Source: Strongyloides papillosus
Taxonomy: Eukaryota > Nematoda > Chromadorea > Rhabditida > Strongyloididae
DNA: 64,000 nucleotides
NCBI GenBank assembly: GCA_005656395.1
Contig: SRSI01000076.1
Coordinates: 54,496 to 118,495 of the forward strand
Reading direction: 5' to 3'
The position numbers and the translations under genes are program-made. The notes under the pieces were generated by a model that was given only the letters and a program-made list of their open reading frames with translations, did not search any database and was not told the origin of the DNA. This document shows, in pieces, positions 33,798-45,800 of the stretch. Position 1 is the first letter of the stretch, and the number at the start of each line of letters is the position of its first letter.

Positions 33798-34372
33798 TTA
33801 GGTTGTTCAACTGAAAATGTCGCTTTTACTGCTAGAGCTAGAAATATAAAAGATATATTTTTAGTAGAACGATATAATATTTATGGCTTTTAAGTGATTG
33901 AATACAGTTCCAACATTGACATCCAATTCATCTGCGAGTTCCTAAACAGTTATTCTTAAATTTGGTTCCACCATTCTTGTTTTCAAGAACATTTACTTCG
34001 CGAGAATTTCCCTTTCGTTGAAGACACATATCTCCATTCTAAAATTTTTGTAACCAACGTTGTATAGTCCGTTTGTTAGTAGACCCTTGGCCAATGCTTC
34101 ACTAACTTTCATTGAAGTTTTCGCTTCTGATTGGCCAAGTTTGAACTTGTACAAGTAAATTGATCGAAAATCTATTTTTGACACAACATCTTTTTAAGAT
34201 AATAACAACTTTATGGTAGTTGAAAACAAAATGCAAAAATATGGTACTGATAGTCCTTGTTTTGCTCTACAAAATGGTATATATCTTGTAGCGATATGTG
34301 AACGTATAAGGAAATTATCATTATTTAAAAATTGGCTATCATAAAAGCCATATTTTCAGTTGAACAATCTAA
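33798..34372 (-). mobile_element. Deleted mariner (575 bp) with N-terminal transposase remnant
   Basis: TTAGGTTGTTCAACTGAAAA (33798) and its inverse with one change (to 34372) are flanked by TA on both sides. The minus-strand open frame 33993-34184 reads MSKIDFRSIYLYKFKLGQSE, which matches the mariner N-terminal DNA-binding region. Most of the transposase is deleted. It is inserted in the 8 bp-duplication element after the USP fragment. Confidence 0.72.
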
Positions 34373-35231
34373 TATTTATAATACATTAATATATATTTGC
34401 GCCATAAAAAAATTGCCATCTATGACAATTTGCATCGTTTTTAAAATATCGTGTTATTGCATAATTCATACATAATAAAAGGTTATATATGTTAATAAGA
34501 TAAAAAAATGTGCCATAACTATAAGATTAATACAGTTAAGACACATTACAATACAAAATACTCAATGTTAATACATATTTCTCCAATGTCGAAAAATGCG
34601 AAACAGCAGTGGTGAGTTGACGGGCTCCCCTATTATTAGATATTCTTTGTCTTGTAATAAAACTATTAAATTCAATAAAGAAACTGTTATTACTATCTTC
34701 TCCAAAAAATTCAATGGAATCATAACCTATACCAATAAATTATTTTGCTGTAGATCTTTCAAAACATAACCTAATAAAACCCATTCTGGGCAATAATTCC
34801 CATTCATGTATTTTATATTTTTCTGCCAGAATTAGAAAACCTACACCTGCCTCGCCATTAAATAATTCACTATGCTTTAATAGACAGTTGTTTAAATAGT
34901 GTCAATTATTTTGTATTTTTGTCTAACTTTAGCCAGTACAGTAAATGTTAATATTAAACTTAATTGCTTCATTTATGAGATTATCTACTAAACCTTTACT
35001 CAATGATCGACAGTTGTATGTGCCTATAAACATATTTGATAACAATTTCGAGTACAATGTTATAAAATACCAACAATGTAAGTTTAATAAGGTAATCTAC
35101 TCAAAAAGAGTTATAATTAGCACAACAAAAAGATGACTATGTATGGAGAAGACCAATTTTATCAAATTCTCTACGATTAAGATAAGCACGTACGCTTCAA
35201 AGGGTAGATTTACTTGACTGTTGTAATAATA

Positions 35232-36504
35232 TTAGGTTGTTCCATAAATTTCCGTAATTTTTAAAAATTTATTTAAAAAAAAATTTTTTTTAAAAATCAA
35301 AAGTAATTTAATCAATTATATATTCCTCGTCATTATTTACAACTTTTTCCCGTCTTTCCATTAATTTGTTGATACCTTCACGCCAGAAATCTATGGGTCT
35401 TGACTAAAAGAATTTGTTCAGCCATGTATATAGTGCCTCTTCGTTTTCAAATGTTAAGTCCCTCATATGGTTTGCACATAAACGGAATAGGTGATAATCC
35501 GTTGGGGTAAGATCTTGTGAATACGGAGGATGCTAAAGAACCTCCCAATTGAACTCCTGGAGAGCGATTTTGAAAATTTTTGCTGTATGAGTCCGAGCGT
35601 TGTCGTAGAGTAGGATAACTTAGCTTAATTGATCCGATCTTTTTTGTTGAATAGTCTAATTTACGCGATGAAATTGATCCAAATTAAGATCTTTGCCTAC
35701 TGTTTGGTTATTCTCAATTATTTCTCAATGAATCACGCATTTTAATTCCAAAACACACAGATTACTTGCTTCACTCTAGAATTAAACGCATCTCTTGCTC
35801 ACACCTACTGCTTCCTTTGGCTCGTGTTGACGTAGAGAAACCATTTATAATCCACGGTGACGATTCTTTACGGGAATCGATTCTCGTAGCTATGTGTCGC
35901 TTGATGCCGAGCGAGATGTTGAGAAGTAATAAAAACCTCTTTTTTTTATTTTTTTTCAGTAAAACTATAAGACAATCAAACTCGAAATTTTTGCTCAGAA
36001 CCCATTGATGTAAGATGACGGGAGATTGCTTTAACAACACTGTTCATTTTTTCGGCTAGTTCTCTACATGTTTGACGGTTGTCTTTTCTCAAAAGATCTA
36101 TCAAACGATCCTCGTCAAAAATAGATAGCCTATCTGTTCGTGGAGAGTCTTGAAGATCGAAATTGTCATTTATGAACTTTCCGTACCAATATTTTGCAGT
36201 GCTCCAACCCATATCATCTTCTACATACACAGAATAAATTTACCGAACGTCTTCAGATACTCTGTGGCTACGATTAAAAGCAAATAACAGCAGGTGTCGA
36301 AAGTGCTGTTTTTTGTCTACTTGGCATTACATTTTAAAGATATAAAATTAAATTAAAATTAAAAGATATGAAAACGGAATTAACAGGGTTTTGTAGAGCG
36401 GAAAAATAGCTTTCGAATGATATATATAACGCGTACGAAAAAATTAAAAAGTGTGGTAAAAAAAGCGTTTGAAAGAAATCACTGTAACTTATGGAACAAC
36501 CTAA
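35232..36504 (-). mobile_element. Full-length mariner (1273 bp), DD34D type, with a few stop codons
   Basis: Inverted ends TTAGGTTGTTCCATAA (35232 and inverted to 36504) are flanked by TA. Length is normal for mariner. The minus-strand transposase begins MPSRQK near 36328 and reads, in pieces, HFRHLLLFAFNRSHRVSEDV, then DDMGWSTAKYWYGKF and ELAEKMNSVVKAISRHL (36230-35976). It continues with the second catalytic Asp in LLYDNARTHTAKIF (~35625-35580), HPPYSQDLTPTDYHLF holding the third Asp (~35540-35490), and a C-terminus ending near 35300. Stops occur after EDV(R), before HPPYSQ and after NKFF, so this copy is dead but little eroded. Confidence 0.82.
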
Positions 36505-36549
36505 TACTGTTATGTGGGAAATAGGTTAACAAACTTTGTCATAAAGAAG

Positions 36550-36834
36550 CTTTGGCTGATCACCCTGTGTAACACCACTTATTAACTTTTAATTTGTATA
36601 ATCACAATTTGTTTCATCGTCTATGCTACATTTATTTTTGCTAAAACATAGATATAGTTAGAGGTCATTTTTGACATTGTAATTTCTACAAGCAATAACT
36701 AAAACATGACCAATTAAAGTTAGTAAAAATTTATGTAAAGAATTGGAAGAAGGTATAGTAGATGATAAAACAGTGCAAAGATTGCTTTCAAAGATTCGAG
36801 ATAAAGTAATGAATCTTCGAAATCCTATCACTTA
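36550..36834 (+). mobile_element. Truncated mariner N-terminal fragment
   Basis: The stretch is related to the minus strand of ~18040-17900 (shared ATGCTACATTT and TTTTTGACA blocks at matching spacing). It runs into a frame reading KELEEGIVDDKTVQRLLSKI, similar to the helix-turn-helix of mariner transposases, and ends in TAA at ~36834. No terminal repeat is visible. It is a relic. Confidence 0.5.
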
Positions 36835-39800
36835 AAATTATTTTTAGTTAGCACTATTGTGATATGTTATCAAAATTCAACAAGAAAAATTAGAAAAAAA
36901 TGAGAAAATCCAAAAGTGGAAATTATTTGCAGGTAATAATGAATAATATTTTGCAAATTAGATAAATTCTTATTAAAATTATATACTTTTGAATTTCCTG
37001 TAAAGAAGACTGAACTTATAAACAACCCTTTACATTTAGTTAAATTAATATATAAGCAAAATTAAATACTAAATAATGTATAAATATTTTGGTTTTACGT
37101 AAAAAAAATAATAAAAATCTTTTTTAATAATCTGTCAATACATGCATGTTATCGTCATCATCTAAATTAAAAATCCATTCTAGCTTATAACCATTTATTA
37201 CTAAACTTGTTTTTTAAACAATTTTTAATGAGTTTCAAGGTAAAAAAATAAAATAAATAGGCCTTTTTATCAATAAAAATGAAACCATTTTATAAAGAGA
37301 AATAAATACTTTATTAAATAAGTAAAATAAACGTGTTATTTGAAAAGTTTTATAGTTAGGTTGACAAAACGAAATAAAGTAAAGTTTTTAAAAAAGAAGT
37401 TGTTGTTTAATTTACATATAATAGTATTAATCTTCAAGTGAAAAAATCATAATTATGATAATGATAAATTTTCTTAGTAGTAAAAATAAATATTAAGGAA
37501 TGTTTTATTTGTACTTTACAAACCAATAACAACTAGCTTTTTTATTAACTTTTTAATAACTTTATTAAATCATACAAAAATTTGTAGATTATTTATTAAT
37601 GATAATTTTTACTGATATAAATTATTTGATATTTCGCAAAAATTACTTTTGCAAATATAGCTGCTTTCTTTGATTATTATTCTACAATTGTAAAATATTA
37701 TCTTTATTTTTGGATAAAGTTTATGATGTATTCTGAAAATTAGTAGTAATCATAAAGTTTCCATCACTTTTACAATGTAGCCTATAGCAGAATTAAGATA
37801 CCAAAAATTTTGTTAGTGAAACTAAAATGATGGCACTTTTAAAAAAATTGTTTTTATTACACAAAAACACTAAAGAACTTTAAAAGTAATGCTAAAAGTC
37901 CAATTTTTTTTAAAAATGTTTAATTTAAGATGGCTTAGTTTATTTTGTATATTTATACTTTTAGAAAATTAGTTGAAATAAGACTAATTTTCACAATTAG
38001 TTTCTTTTTAACAAAATTTTAATTATTTTTTTTATTCAATGTATAGATCTTAAATAAACTTTATTTTTTAATTATAAATGAGTAAATGACAATCTTAACC
38101 GCAAAATAGCAATTTTGTACACTACTTCCTTCATTTTAGCATGAATATATTTATGCTTAAGATATCATTTATATATTAAAATTATAAACATTTGACTACC
38201 ATTGCAATATTTTGGATGAAATATTATTTTAATTTCCAAAATCTCCTAGTTTATAACTATTTTATATATATTTAAAAATTATTTATTTTATATCATTAAA
38301 ATATCTTTATATTGTTAATTAATACGTATAATTTTTTACTGAAAAGTTCTAGTATTGCAATACTAACTTTTTACTTTGGAAAAAATATATAGGGATTGTT
38401 CTAACAATAGCAATTATTTTATAGTAATTTTCTATCACTTAATTTCTTAAAAAATGATAAATTTAAACAAAATTATTTTCTAATTTTTATCATCTTTCTA
38501 ACTAAATATTTCATACTATTATTATTAAATAATCCTGTCAAATTTATTACATGTTTAATTGGTTTTTTTATATTTATTCTTATGTTATTGTTAAAAAATA
38601 TAATGAATTCAATTTATCTAGCCAACTTTAAAACTAACCAATATCTACACAACGAAAAGTTTATATAATTTTTTATCGTTTAGAAAGTCTACCAATAATA
38701 TAATTATAATACAGCAGATTAATATTTCAAAGTTATTAAATATCTGTCATTTACGTCATCAAATCAAAAATTAATCATAACTATTTAATTTTTATGAAAT
38801 TTAGTTCATGAATGTTGTCAAATTTTATTAACATCATTACTGTTTAATAAATCTTTGATAAATGATACTGTTATCTATAAAATTTCTATAACTGTTTTTT
38901 ACAAATAGTTATTATTTATTTGATGATTAATACATTTAATATAATTATTTTTATCTTTTAAACATTATTTTTGATAAAACCAATTATTTTTGTACTTTTG
39001 TTTTATTAAAAGATAAAGGTCAGATTGATTTTTAATTGTTTTGGTATGTTTAAGAAATAATAAATATATGCATATTTATATCATCAAAATTGTTAAATTT
39101 ATTTTTCCATCAATAATATAAAAACAATCACCAAGGTATGGGAAGGATGCATTTAAGAAAACTTTTGAACTCTTAAAGCAACACAAAAGAAGAATGTTAA
39201 AATAATATTTTTGATATTAAAGTATGACAAATGAACGAGAATACCTTGAAACAGTCAAAGGACAACAACATTTTTTCTTTGATACATTAAACAAGCTTTT
39301 TTAATAGTAGGAGTATTTTAATCTAAATTTCACTATTAAATAAACCTCTTTACACTTTCGGTTGAATAAATAAGTAAATAATTTGTTTACAATAATTGAG
39401 TTAACAATAATTCCATTTGGAAATATTTTATTTGATTAAAAAAATAAATTGAAAATTTGTTCATTAAATAAAAATGGTGCATTTCGTTTAATGTAATTCT
39501 GTTTCAATTTCTATTTTTTTGATACTTAAACAATGTGACGAATGAAAACAATTTTCCAGTATTTATGTTATTTGATCATCTAAATAAATAATATTAAATA
39601 TTTAAGTAGTTTGAAGAATATACACATTGTATTTAATGTTTGAAATTTTTATTATTTCTATATATAATAATTTAGGAAATTTGTTTCTTGAACACCGGTT
39701 TTCGTCATTTTTCATCTTTATCATCACAAATTTTTGTCTTATCATATTCAGAATAGTGTTTGAAAATCAAATGTTTTGTTTTATAAAAAGTTAATAAAAA

Positions 39801-41179
39801 ATTTATCTTAAGTGGTTGATACCTGTTAAAAGTATCTTTGAAAATGAAATCATCATTTGTGTTCGGGAAGCACTTATTCTTATCATTATATGCTTTTTGC
39901 AGTTTAAAACTAGAGTAAAAAAAGTACAATTATAGTATTTCAATTTTGTTGATATTTACAATTATTATTAGTAAAGGTAGTAGGAGAGAAAAAGCTAGTC
40001 TATGAAATAAAAGAAAACAGGTGATAAATTATACATACAAACATTGATGATGTAATATACCTCTCTTTATGAATATGTTCCGATGCGGAAAGGTACATAA
40101 AAAATACTGAAGATCAATGTATTGAGACTGTTATAATTTGTTAATTTTATATGCTGATGACGAAAAATTAATAAAGATTGGTACAACTTTCTTGATATAA
40201 ATTAATAACTAGTGTTTAAAGCTGAAACATAAGCAAAGTTGATTCACATTTTTTCAATGAGGCAAATCTATTTAATAACGCTTGAGTACACTCTTCCTCA
40301 TTTGCTTCTTAAATATTATATAAATGATTAATTAATGCACAAAGTCGACAGTCAGCTTGATTCATGAAACATACAAAATATTTAATACTACTTTTTTTTC
40401 ATTACTATAATAATGATTATTATTATTCATACGATTTTTCTATACACTACATATTAGTATTATTTAAATATCCTTAAAAATATTAATATTCTATTTATTT
40501 TTTTATTTATTTATGATAGAAATATGTTGTAGTTGATATTAAAATATATGATCCATTTACCCTTTTGAAAATTGGTTAAACTAAAATTTAACCTGTTTTT
40601 AAACTTTAATAATTACCTTGTTTTTTTCTTATAATACAACGATAATTTTGACAACTAAATTGATATATGTATTTCATTTAATTTATCTATATATTTTGTT
40701 GGAGGACACCCTTTTATATGTCAAAAATTTCTTGCTCTTATCTTTTTAATCAACTTTAACATAGTAAAAGATATAAAACTTGCCAAAAATAAACTTTAGC
40801 ATAATGAATTTTAACCTCTCTAGTCAACATTCCGTCTCATCTTTATGATTTCTTGTTATCATACAACGATACATAATTATCAGAAGTTAATTAAAAAACA
40901 TAATTTATGTTTATTAAAGGAATTGAGAGCAACTACCAAGTGATTCACGAATTACATAAGCTGATCATGAAGTATAAATAACCATATCACCTTTGAAATA
41001 TTAAAAAATCTTAAAAACAATTTGCTTTTATGTTTTGTAAAAATAAAGCAATAAACAAATGTTTGATTTTTTTTTCACTGTAATATGATTATTTTTTTAA
41101 AATTTTTTTTCTTTGCTCTTTTTTTAACAATCTATTATCAACATTACTTGTTATTAGGTACACATATAATTATCACAAT
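36835..41179. other. Long A+T-rich intergenic region
   Basis: No convincing exon, RNA gene or repeat was found in ~4.3 kb. Open frames here (for example 39705-39929 minus) are short and compositionally plain. It may contain distal regulatory sequence for the neuropeptide gene. Confidence 0.45.
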
Positions 41180-41549
41180 ATGAAAATTTACAATAAAGCT
41201 ACATTATTTACTATTATTTTTATTTGTATACTTTTTACTTTACATAATGCAGCTCCAATATTGAAAAATGAAGAGAATTTAGATAAAAAGTATGTTTTTT
41301 TATTTGCTTTTTTTATTATTACTTATTTTTAATATATTATTATAAATTTTCAGACAATTATCTTCTACTAATACAATACATATTGGAAAACACAAACACA
41401 ATAAAGGTACAGGAAATGATAATTCATTGACAAATGAAGAAGAATTAAAAGAAGGTAGGAGATTAAGAAGAAATCCTGATAAAAAAGAATATCCAAGAAT
41501 TTGTTATTTTTCACCAATTCAATGCTTATTTACAAGAAATAGAAAATAA
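41180..41549 (+). CDS. Allatostatin C/somatostatin-like neuropeptide precursor, two exons
   Basis: Exon 1 is 41180-41289; a 64 bp intron follows (GTATGT...TTTCAG, phase 2); exon 2 is 41354-41549. The product is 101 aa. Residues 1-24 are a signal peptide ([14 protein letters not shown] then APIL). The middle is acidic and polar. Basic cleavage sites are R72-R73, R75-R76 and K80-K81. The last, K80-K81, releases [18 protein letters not shown], whose C87-YFSPIQ-C94 ring matches the C-Y-F-x-P-I-x-C core of arthropod allatostatin C (somatostatin-related, disulfide-closed, not amidated). The C-terminal RK would be trimmed; no Gly for amidation is present, in line with the family. It is expected to be secreted from neurons and to act on a GPCR. 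It is too small and split to show up as one ORF. Confidence 0.82.
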
Positions 41550-44500
41550 GTTGAAAATCAATTGATTTATCATCTCATAAGCAAATGGCAACACAAATAT
41601 ATTTTCTTTCAAACATTATTAAATATATAGGAGTTTTATATTTTTCAAAAACATGTAAAAAAGATACAAAAAAAGCCAAATCAAATTAAATAATGTAAAT
41701 GTTGCAGTTATTATACTTTATCATATCTTTGATAAAATACTTTTATAGAATGGACATGGAAAATCCTGATCTCATTAAATATTTGAAGTTTCAGCCATTT
41801 ATAGTTCCTTACCACCATTATTTGTATATTTTGACGTCATTTTATATTGTAAAAAACGAACTACTTTTTGGATTATATAAAAGAAGTTTTTACTCTAATA
41901 TACTTTGTATAGGATAATAATATTAAAATATTCACTTAATTTGTATGGTAGAATTATAATCATCTATAATCGTTAAGCTGATGAACCTGTATCGAAGATT
42001 AAAAAATTCTTTATTGAATACTCACAAACAAATATATTTATATATGTGTTCGTCTTTTCAGTAGGTGTTGTGTAGTTACGATTGAAGCATCTTCTAAATC
42101 ATAAAATATCAAATGTGTTTGTATGTCTTTGTATCTTATAAATTTATAGTTATAAATGATAGATTTTCCTTTCAAGTCATTGACACTAAAAATAATTTAA
42201 AGTGTAATAATTTTTTTTAACTTTTATATTGAAATCGAGAAAGATGTTACAAAATGAAAAGCCGATAATAAAGATAATCTTTAAAGAAAACTGACTTCAT
42301 AAAAATAACTTCTTTTTTTAATAATAACTTCTCTTATTGACCTACCCTTTATACCATCAACTTGATTAACATCTTTTTTTAAGTTGTATTAACTTAAAGA
42401 TTGTCTAATATCTTTAGACCCTGAGACAAGTTACCTTATCTAGTTCAATAACTTTAAGATTCTTTATAAACACATAAATTTGTATTTTTAAATTAAAAAG
42501 AAATATATAATAAAGCAACAATTCAACTTGTCCATTTTTAATGTTTCATAATTCTTTATAATTATCGTTGAGTTTGGTGGAGTTTAATTAGTGTTAAGTA
42601 ATCTTATAATCTATAAAGTTCAACGATAAATAGACTTATTCCAATGAATCTCAAATCATATATATTATACTTTTCATTCCATTATACCATTAGTCGTAAT
42701 ATCTATTTAGATAATTGTTCTTACAACTTCAATTCATTTTATATACCTTTTTAAAATATTTTTTTATATATTTTAAATGAAAATTTTGATGCTCCAATGA
42801 ATTTATTGTAATTTTATAATATCAAGTTATATAAATTGAATTAAAATTACAATTAAAATAGAAAAAAGTACAATATATTACCTTTTTTGAAAACATAATT
42901 TTATATTTTTTTCAAATTATCAAATGCACCTATAATTATTAAATTGATTTAGTCTATTATAAGTTTAAAAATTTTGTATACTTTTTAATCATCATTCTTC
43001 GACATTCAATTTTTAAATTGTTATTAAATTTATAATTTGTAATTCATTAATACTTACAAAAAAGTTAGATCTCTTTTTTAGAAAGAACTCAAACATTTTG
43101 TTTTATCCATCATTACAATTACCAAATTGTAGGTAGAGAGGTGTTATAATATCATATTTTCATGATTATTTTTACTCTTAACTATTAAAATTTTTTGATA
43201 ATTAGTAATATCTATATATGAAGCTTTAACCTGTTTTACTCAAGGTAATACTTATTACATTCTCCTTGTCATAATATTTTTATTAAATTTTAAAATTATA
43301 GTTCAGGTTGAATTAAAAAAATAGAAATTTTTTGTCAAAATAAGCCTATTTATTATATATGTTTACGTTTGTATTTTAATAATTTATATTAAAAAAAAGC
43401 ATTGATTATGTATATTTGATATTATTCTTACAAATCAAGATTATATTTTTGTTTGTTTCTTCACAATATTATGACATTAACATTTATTTTTAAAAAATTT
43501 GAAGACTTTTGTTACAAAATTACTCATTTGTCACTAAAGTTTTGAAACACTTGTCATGACATTGTCTTATAATACATTGCATAAATATTATATTTATTAG
43601 ATTTATACTAAACATGTAAAAAGGTTTCGTTTAATCTTTTTACCTATGATTAGATTATTTATCTTTTTTCGCTCATAATATTTTACAACCTGCCAAAAAG
43701 GAGAGAATGTAAGTAAAATTAAATTAATATAGTTACATTAACTTAATTTAATGTATGAAATTTTTTAAATAATTGCTATTGTGTAATCTATTTAACATAT
43801 GTATGTATATTTGGAAAGTTTTTATCAATCTTTTAGACATTTATTTTGATATTAAATCATATATTGGTTGTTTATCAATGGAAGAATTTTATTATTTTAA
43901 TTATTTTGTGAAGTCATCAAATGATGCATTAAAAGGAATTCGCATCAATTTTTGAAAGATTTTTAAGTAAAGGGTTCATAATTAATATGACCATTTTTAT
44001 ATGTTATCTGTTTATTTAATTTAAACTTGTTTACTTAAATACATTTGCCATTTTAAATAGTAAAATGTTTCAAAAACACATGTATAGGTTATATATACAT
44101 ATTTACAAATAATAATTACATTAAATATTATCATTATTTAGTAGCTGATCTTGATCCCCAATGCGTTATCGTGGTAATTTTTTAATTAAGGTAATTATTG
44201 TAGTAATTACAAGGTATCAAACAACAATATATTTATAAAACTTTTTATCAACTATATCTTTTAAAGTGGTGTTATGATGCATTAAAAATTTGGAAAAGTC
44301 CATGTGACATTTTTGTTGTATTAAATAAGTTAACTATTAATAGGTTTATTTTTAATATGTTACGTTATCTCATCACTGTTGATTTTTATTTTCGGTTTTA
44401 TGTAATAATATTGGTACATAAATTAAAATAATTATGTAGAAGGAGTGATCTTCTATACATCTGTACTTTAGCTAATAATATATAAAAAGAAAAATTAAAT

Positions 44501-45800
44501 TTATGTACCTTTCATTAAACTTATAATTACATGATCATTATATTTAGAAAAAATTTTAAAAATAACATCTAAAATCATGATATTTCTAACACCTATTATT
44601 TACATTTCATGACCGTCTTTCTTATTTCTTTTATTTTTTTATTCTTTTAAATAAAACTTTATTTTATTTTCAAACATAAAATTTTAAAAATAATTTGTTA
44701 TTATTTTGATCATTCAATAATATTGGTTTTATTGTAGTAAAGATATATATTACATCAGTTGAAAACTTTTACAGTAAAATCATGTTATATTATTAAATTC
44801 CTGTCCAAATTATACACACTTTGTCTCATTAAATAACTAGCTGCAAAGATTTGTATTAATTATTCTAACCATAAGACAATATATTCTCATTTAACAATTT
44901 TTTTATACTCGAAAAAATTTAATATGAATTTTGTATTTATTTTACCATCCTACAGTTAAAAAATAATAAAGCCTTCTTTTTTACACCAATTATTTTGTAT
45001 TCAAACTTCCCATTTTGCAAACAATTTTTTTAACCCTATTTTTGACGATAAAGTGGCAATGAGAAAATTTAAAATTAATGAGGTGATTTAGGGAGAAAAT
45101 TGTTTATTGATAAGTATGAGGGTTAAAAAAAAGTTACATATAAGCCCAATTAAAACTCAATATTTCCAAATCTAGTTTCCTATACTGTTTATTTTGTTAA
45201 AAATTTTAGGTAAAAACTTTTTAAAGGTCATATTTAAGTTTTGAGAAAATATATAAAAATTATTTTATTATCATCATACCTTAAAATCTTCTCTCATTAA
45301 ATTTAATATAATGGAAAATTCTCATTAATTTTTTTGTTCATATAAAGTGTATATATAAAATAATGGTATATATTAGTCTTTTTCAAGATTCAGAAACCCA
45401 CATTCCTTTTAATTATGGTAATTGTCTTTTTTGTACTGTAAATTTTGTATCTAAGTGTACACTTTTAGAAAAAATTTTAGTTAAACATTTTAATCAATCC
45501 AAATTATGGTGGTATATTTTAATTTGTCAAATGATTATAAATTTTTGTACTTTTGTTCGACAAATATATGCTAATATATCTTGTATTTTTTTTATCATTC
45601 TAGCATCCATGTATATTTTCTTATTAGTATGAATACTTTAAATTTATTATTATCTATTTCTAGAATAAAAGCGAATTCAAGTTTATAAAAAAAGTCACTT
45701 TACTCCTGATTACTATAGAATAATAGTGATTTTCTAGTATTTTTTTGTTTTATTCTCTCTGGTCATTCCCTAACATATATATTTTTTAATCTTATTAAAT
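41550..45800. other. Long A+T-rich intergenic region
   Basis: No supported gene was found in ~4.2 kb. Short open frames at 41699-41917, 43773-43955 and 45363-45632 (plus) are A/T-biased, hydrophobic by composition and lack family features. The right part should hold the promoter of the SLC33A1 gene. Confidence 0.45.

Larger units (their letters stand above)
30288..34629. mobile_element. Inverted-repeat DNA transposon with 8 bp target duplication, carrying a USP gene fragment
   Basis: The left end GGGAACACGTTAACTCACCA (30288) and inverted right end GGGAGCCCGTCAACTCACCA (to 34629) match over 22 bp with three differences. CTATTATT is duplicated exactly at 30280-30287 and 34630-34637. Taking out the element and one duplication rejoins the LINE endonuclease frame, which confirms the boundaries. 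An 8 bp duplication fits hAT, MULE or Merlin-type transposases; none is encoded here. The interior holds two later insertions (30447-32076 and 33798-34372), a small membrane-protein-like ORF and a broken ubiquitin protease fragment with an apparent intron acceptor. It is probably a non-autonomous, gene-capturing element. Confidence 0.78.
25590..35170 (-). mobile_element. Degenerate LINE (endonuclease + reverse transcriptase), opened by nested insertions
   Basis: Minus-strand fragments fall in the order of a LINE ORF2. An endonuclease start (IGTYNCRSLSKGL) is at ~35020 downward. The middle endonuclease (GVGFLILAEKYKIHEW) is near 34850-34800. 'VEDFNAKVG' follows at ~30265-30240. A linker is at 29380-29138. 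RT motifs 'LLLHKKESKSDISNFRPLSL' lie at ~26790-26730, and a YADD-type catalytic box is near 26260. Removing the insertion 30288-34629 restores one open reading frame across the endonuclease; removing 26933-29120 rejoins linker and RT. Stops and frameshifts throughout show it is dead. The exact LINE clade (CR1/RTE-like) was not determined, and both ends are approximate. Confidence 0.72.

Noticed and set aside
30288..34629. USP fragment as a functional gene
   Set aside because: Internal stops, frameshifts and absence of the catalytic Cys box make activity very unlikely.
39705..39929. 74-codon minus-strand ORF
   Set aside because: It lies alone in a long spacer with no family features and no flanking splice-linked exons.
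41699..41917. 72-codon ORF downstream of the neuropeptide gene
   Set aside because: A/T-driven hydrophobic composition, no signal or family pattern, and no obvious partner exon.
45363..45632. 89-codon ORF upstream of SLC33A1
   Set aside because: Composition is plain (Phe/Ile/Leu from A/T codons), no splice-linked exons or domain were seen; kept as spacer.
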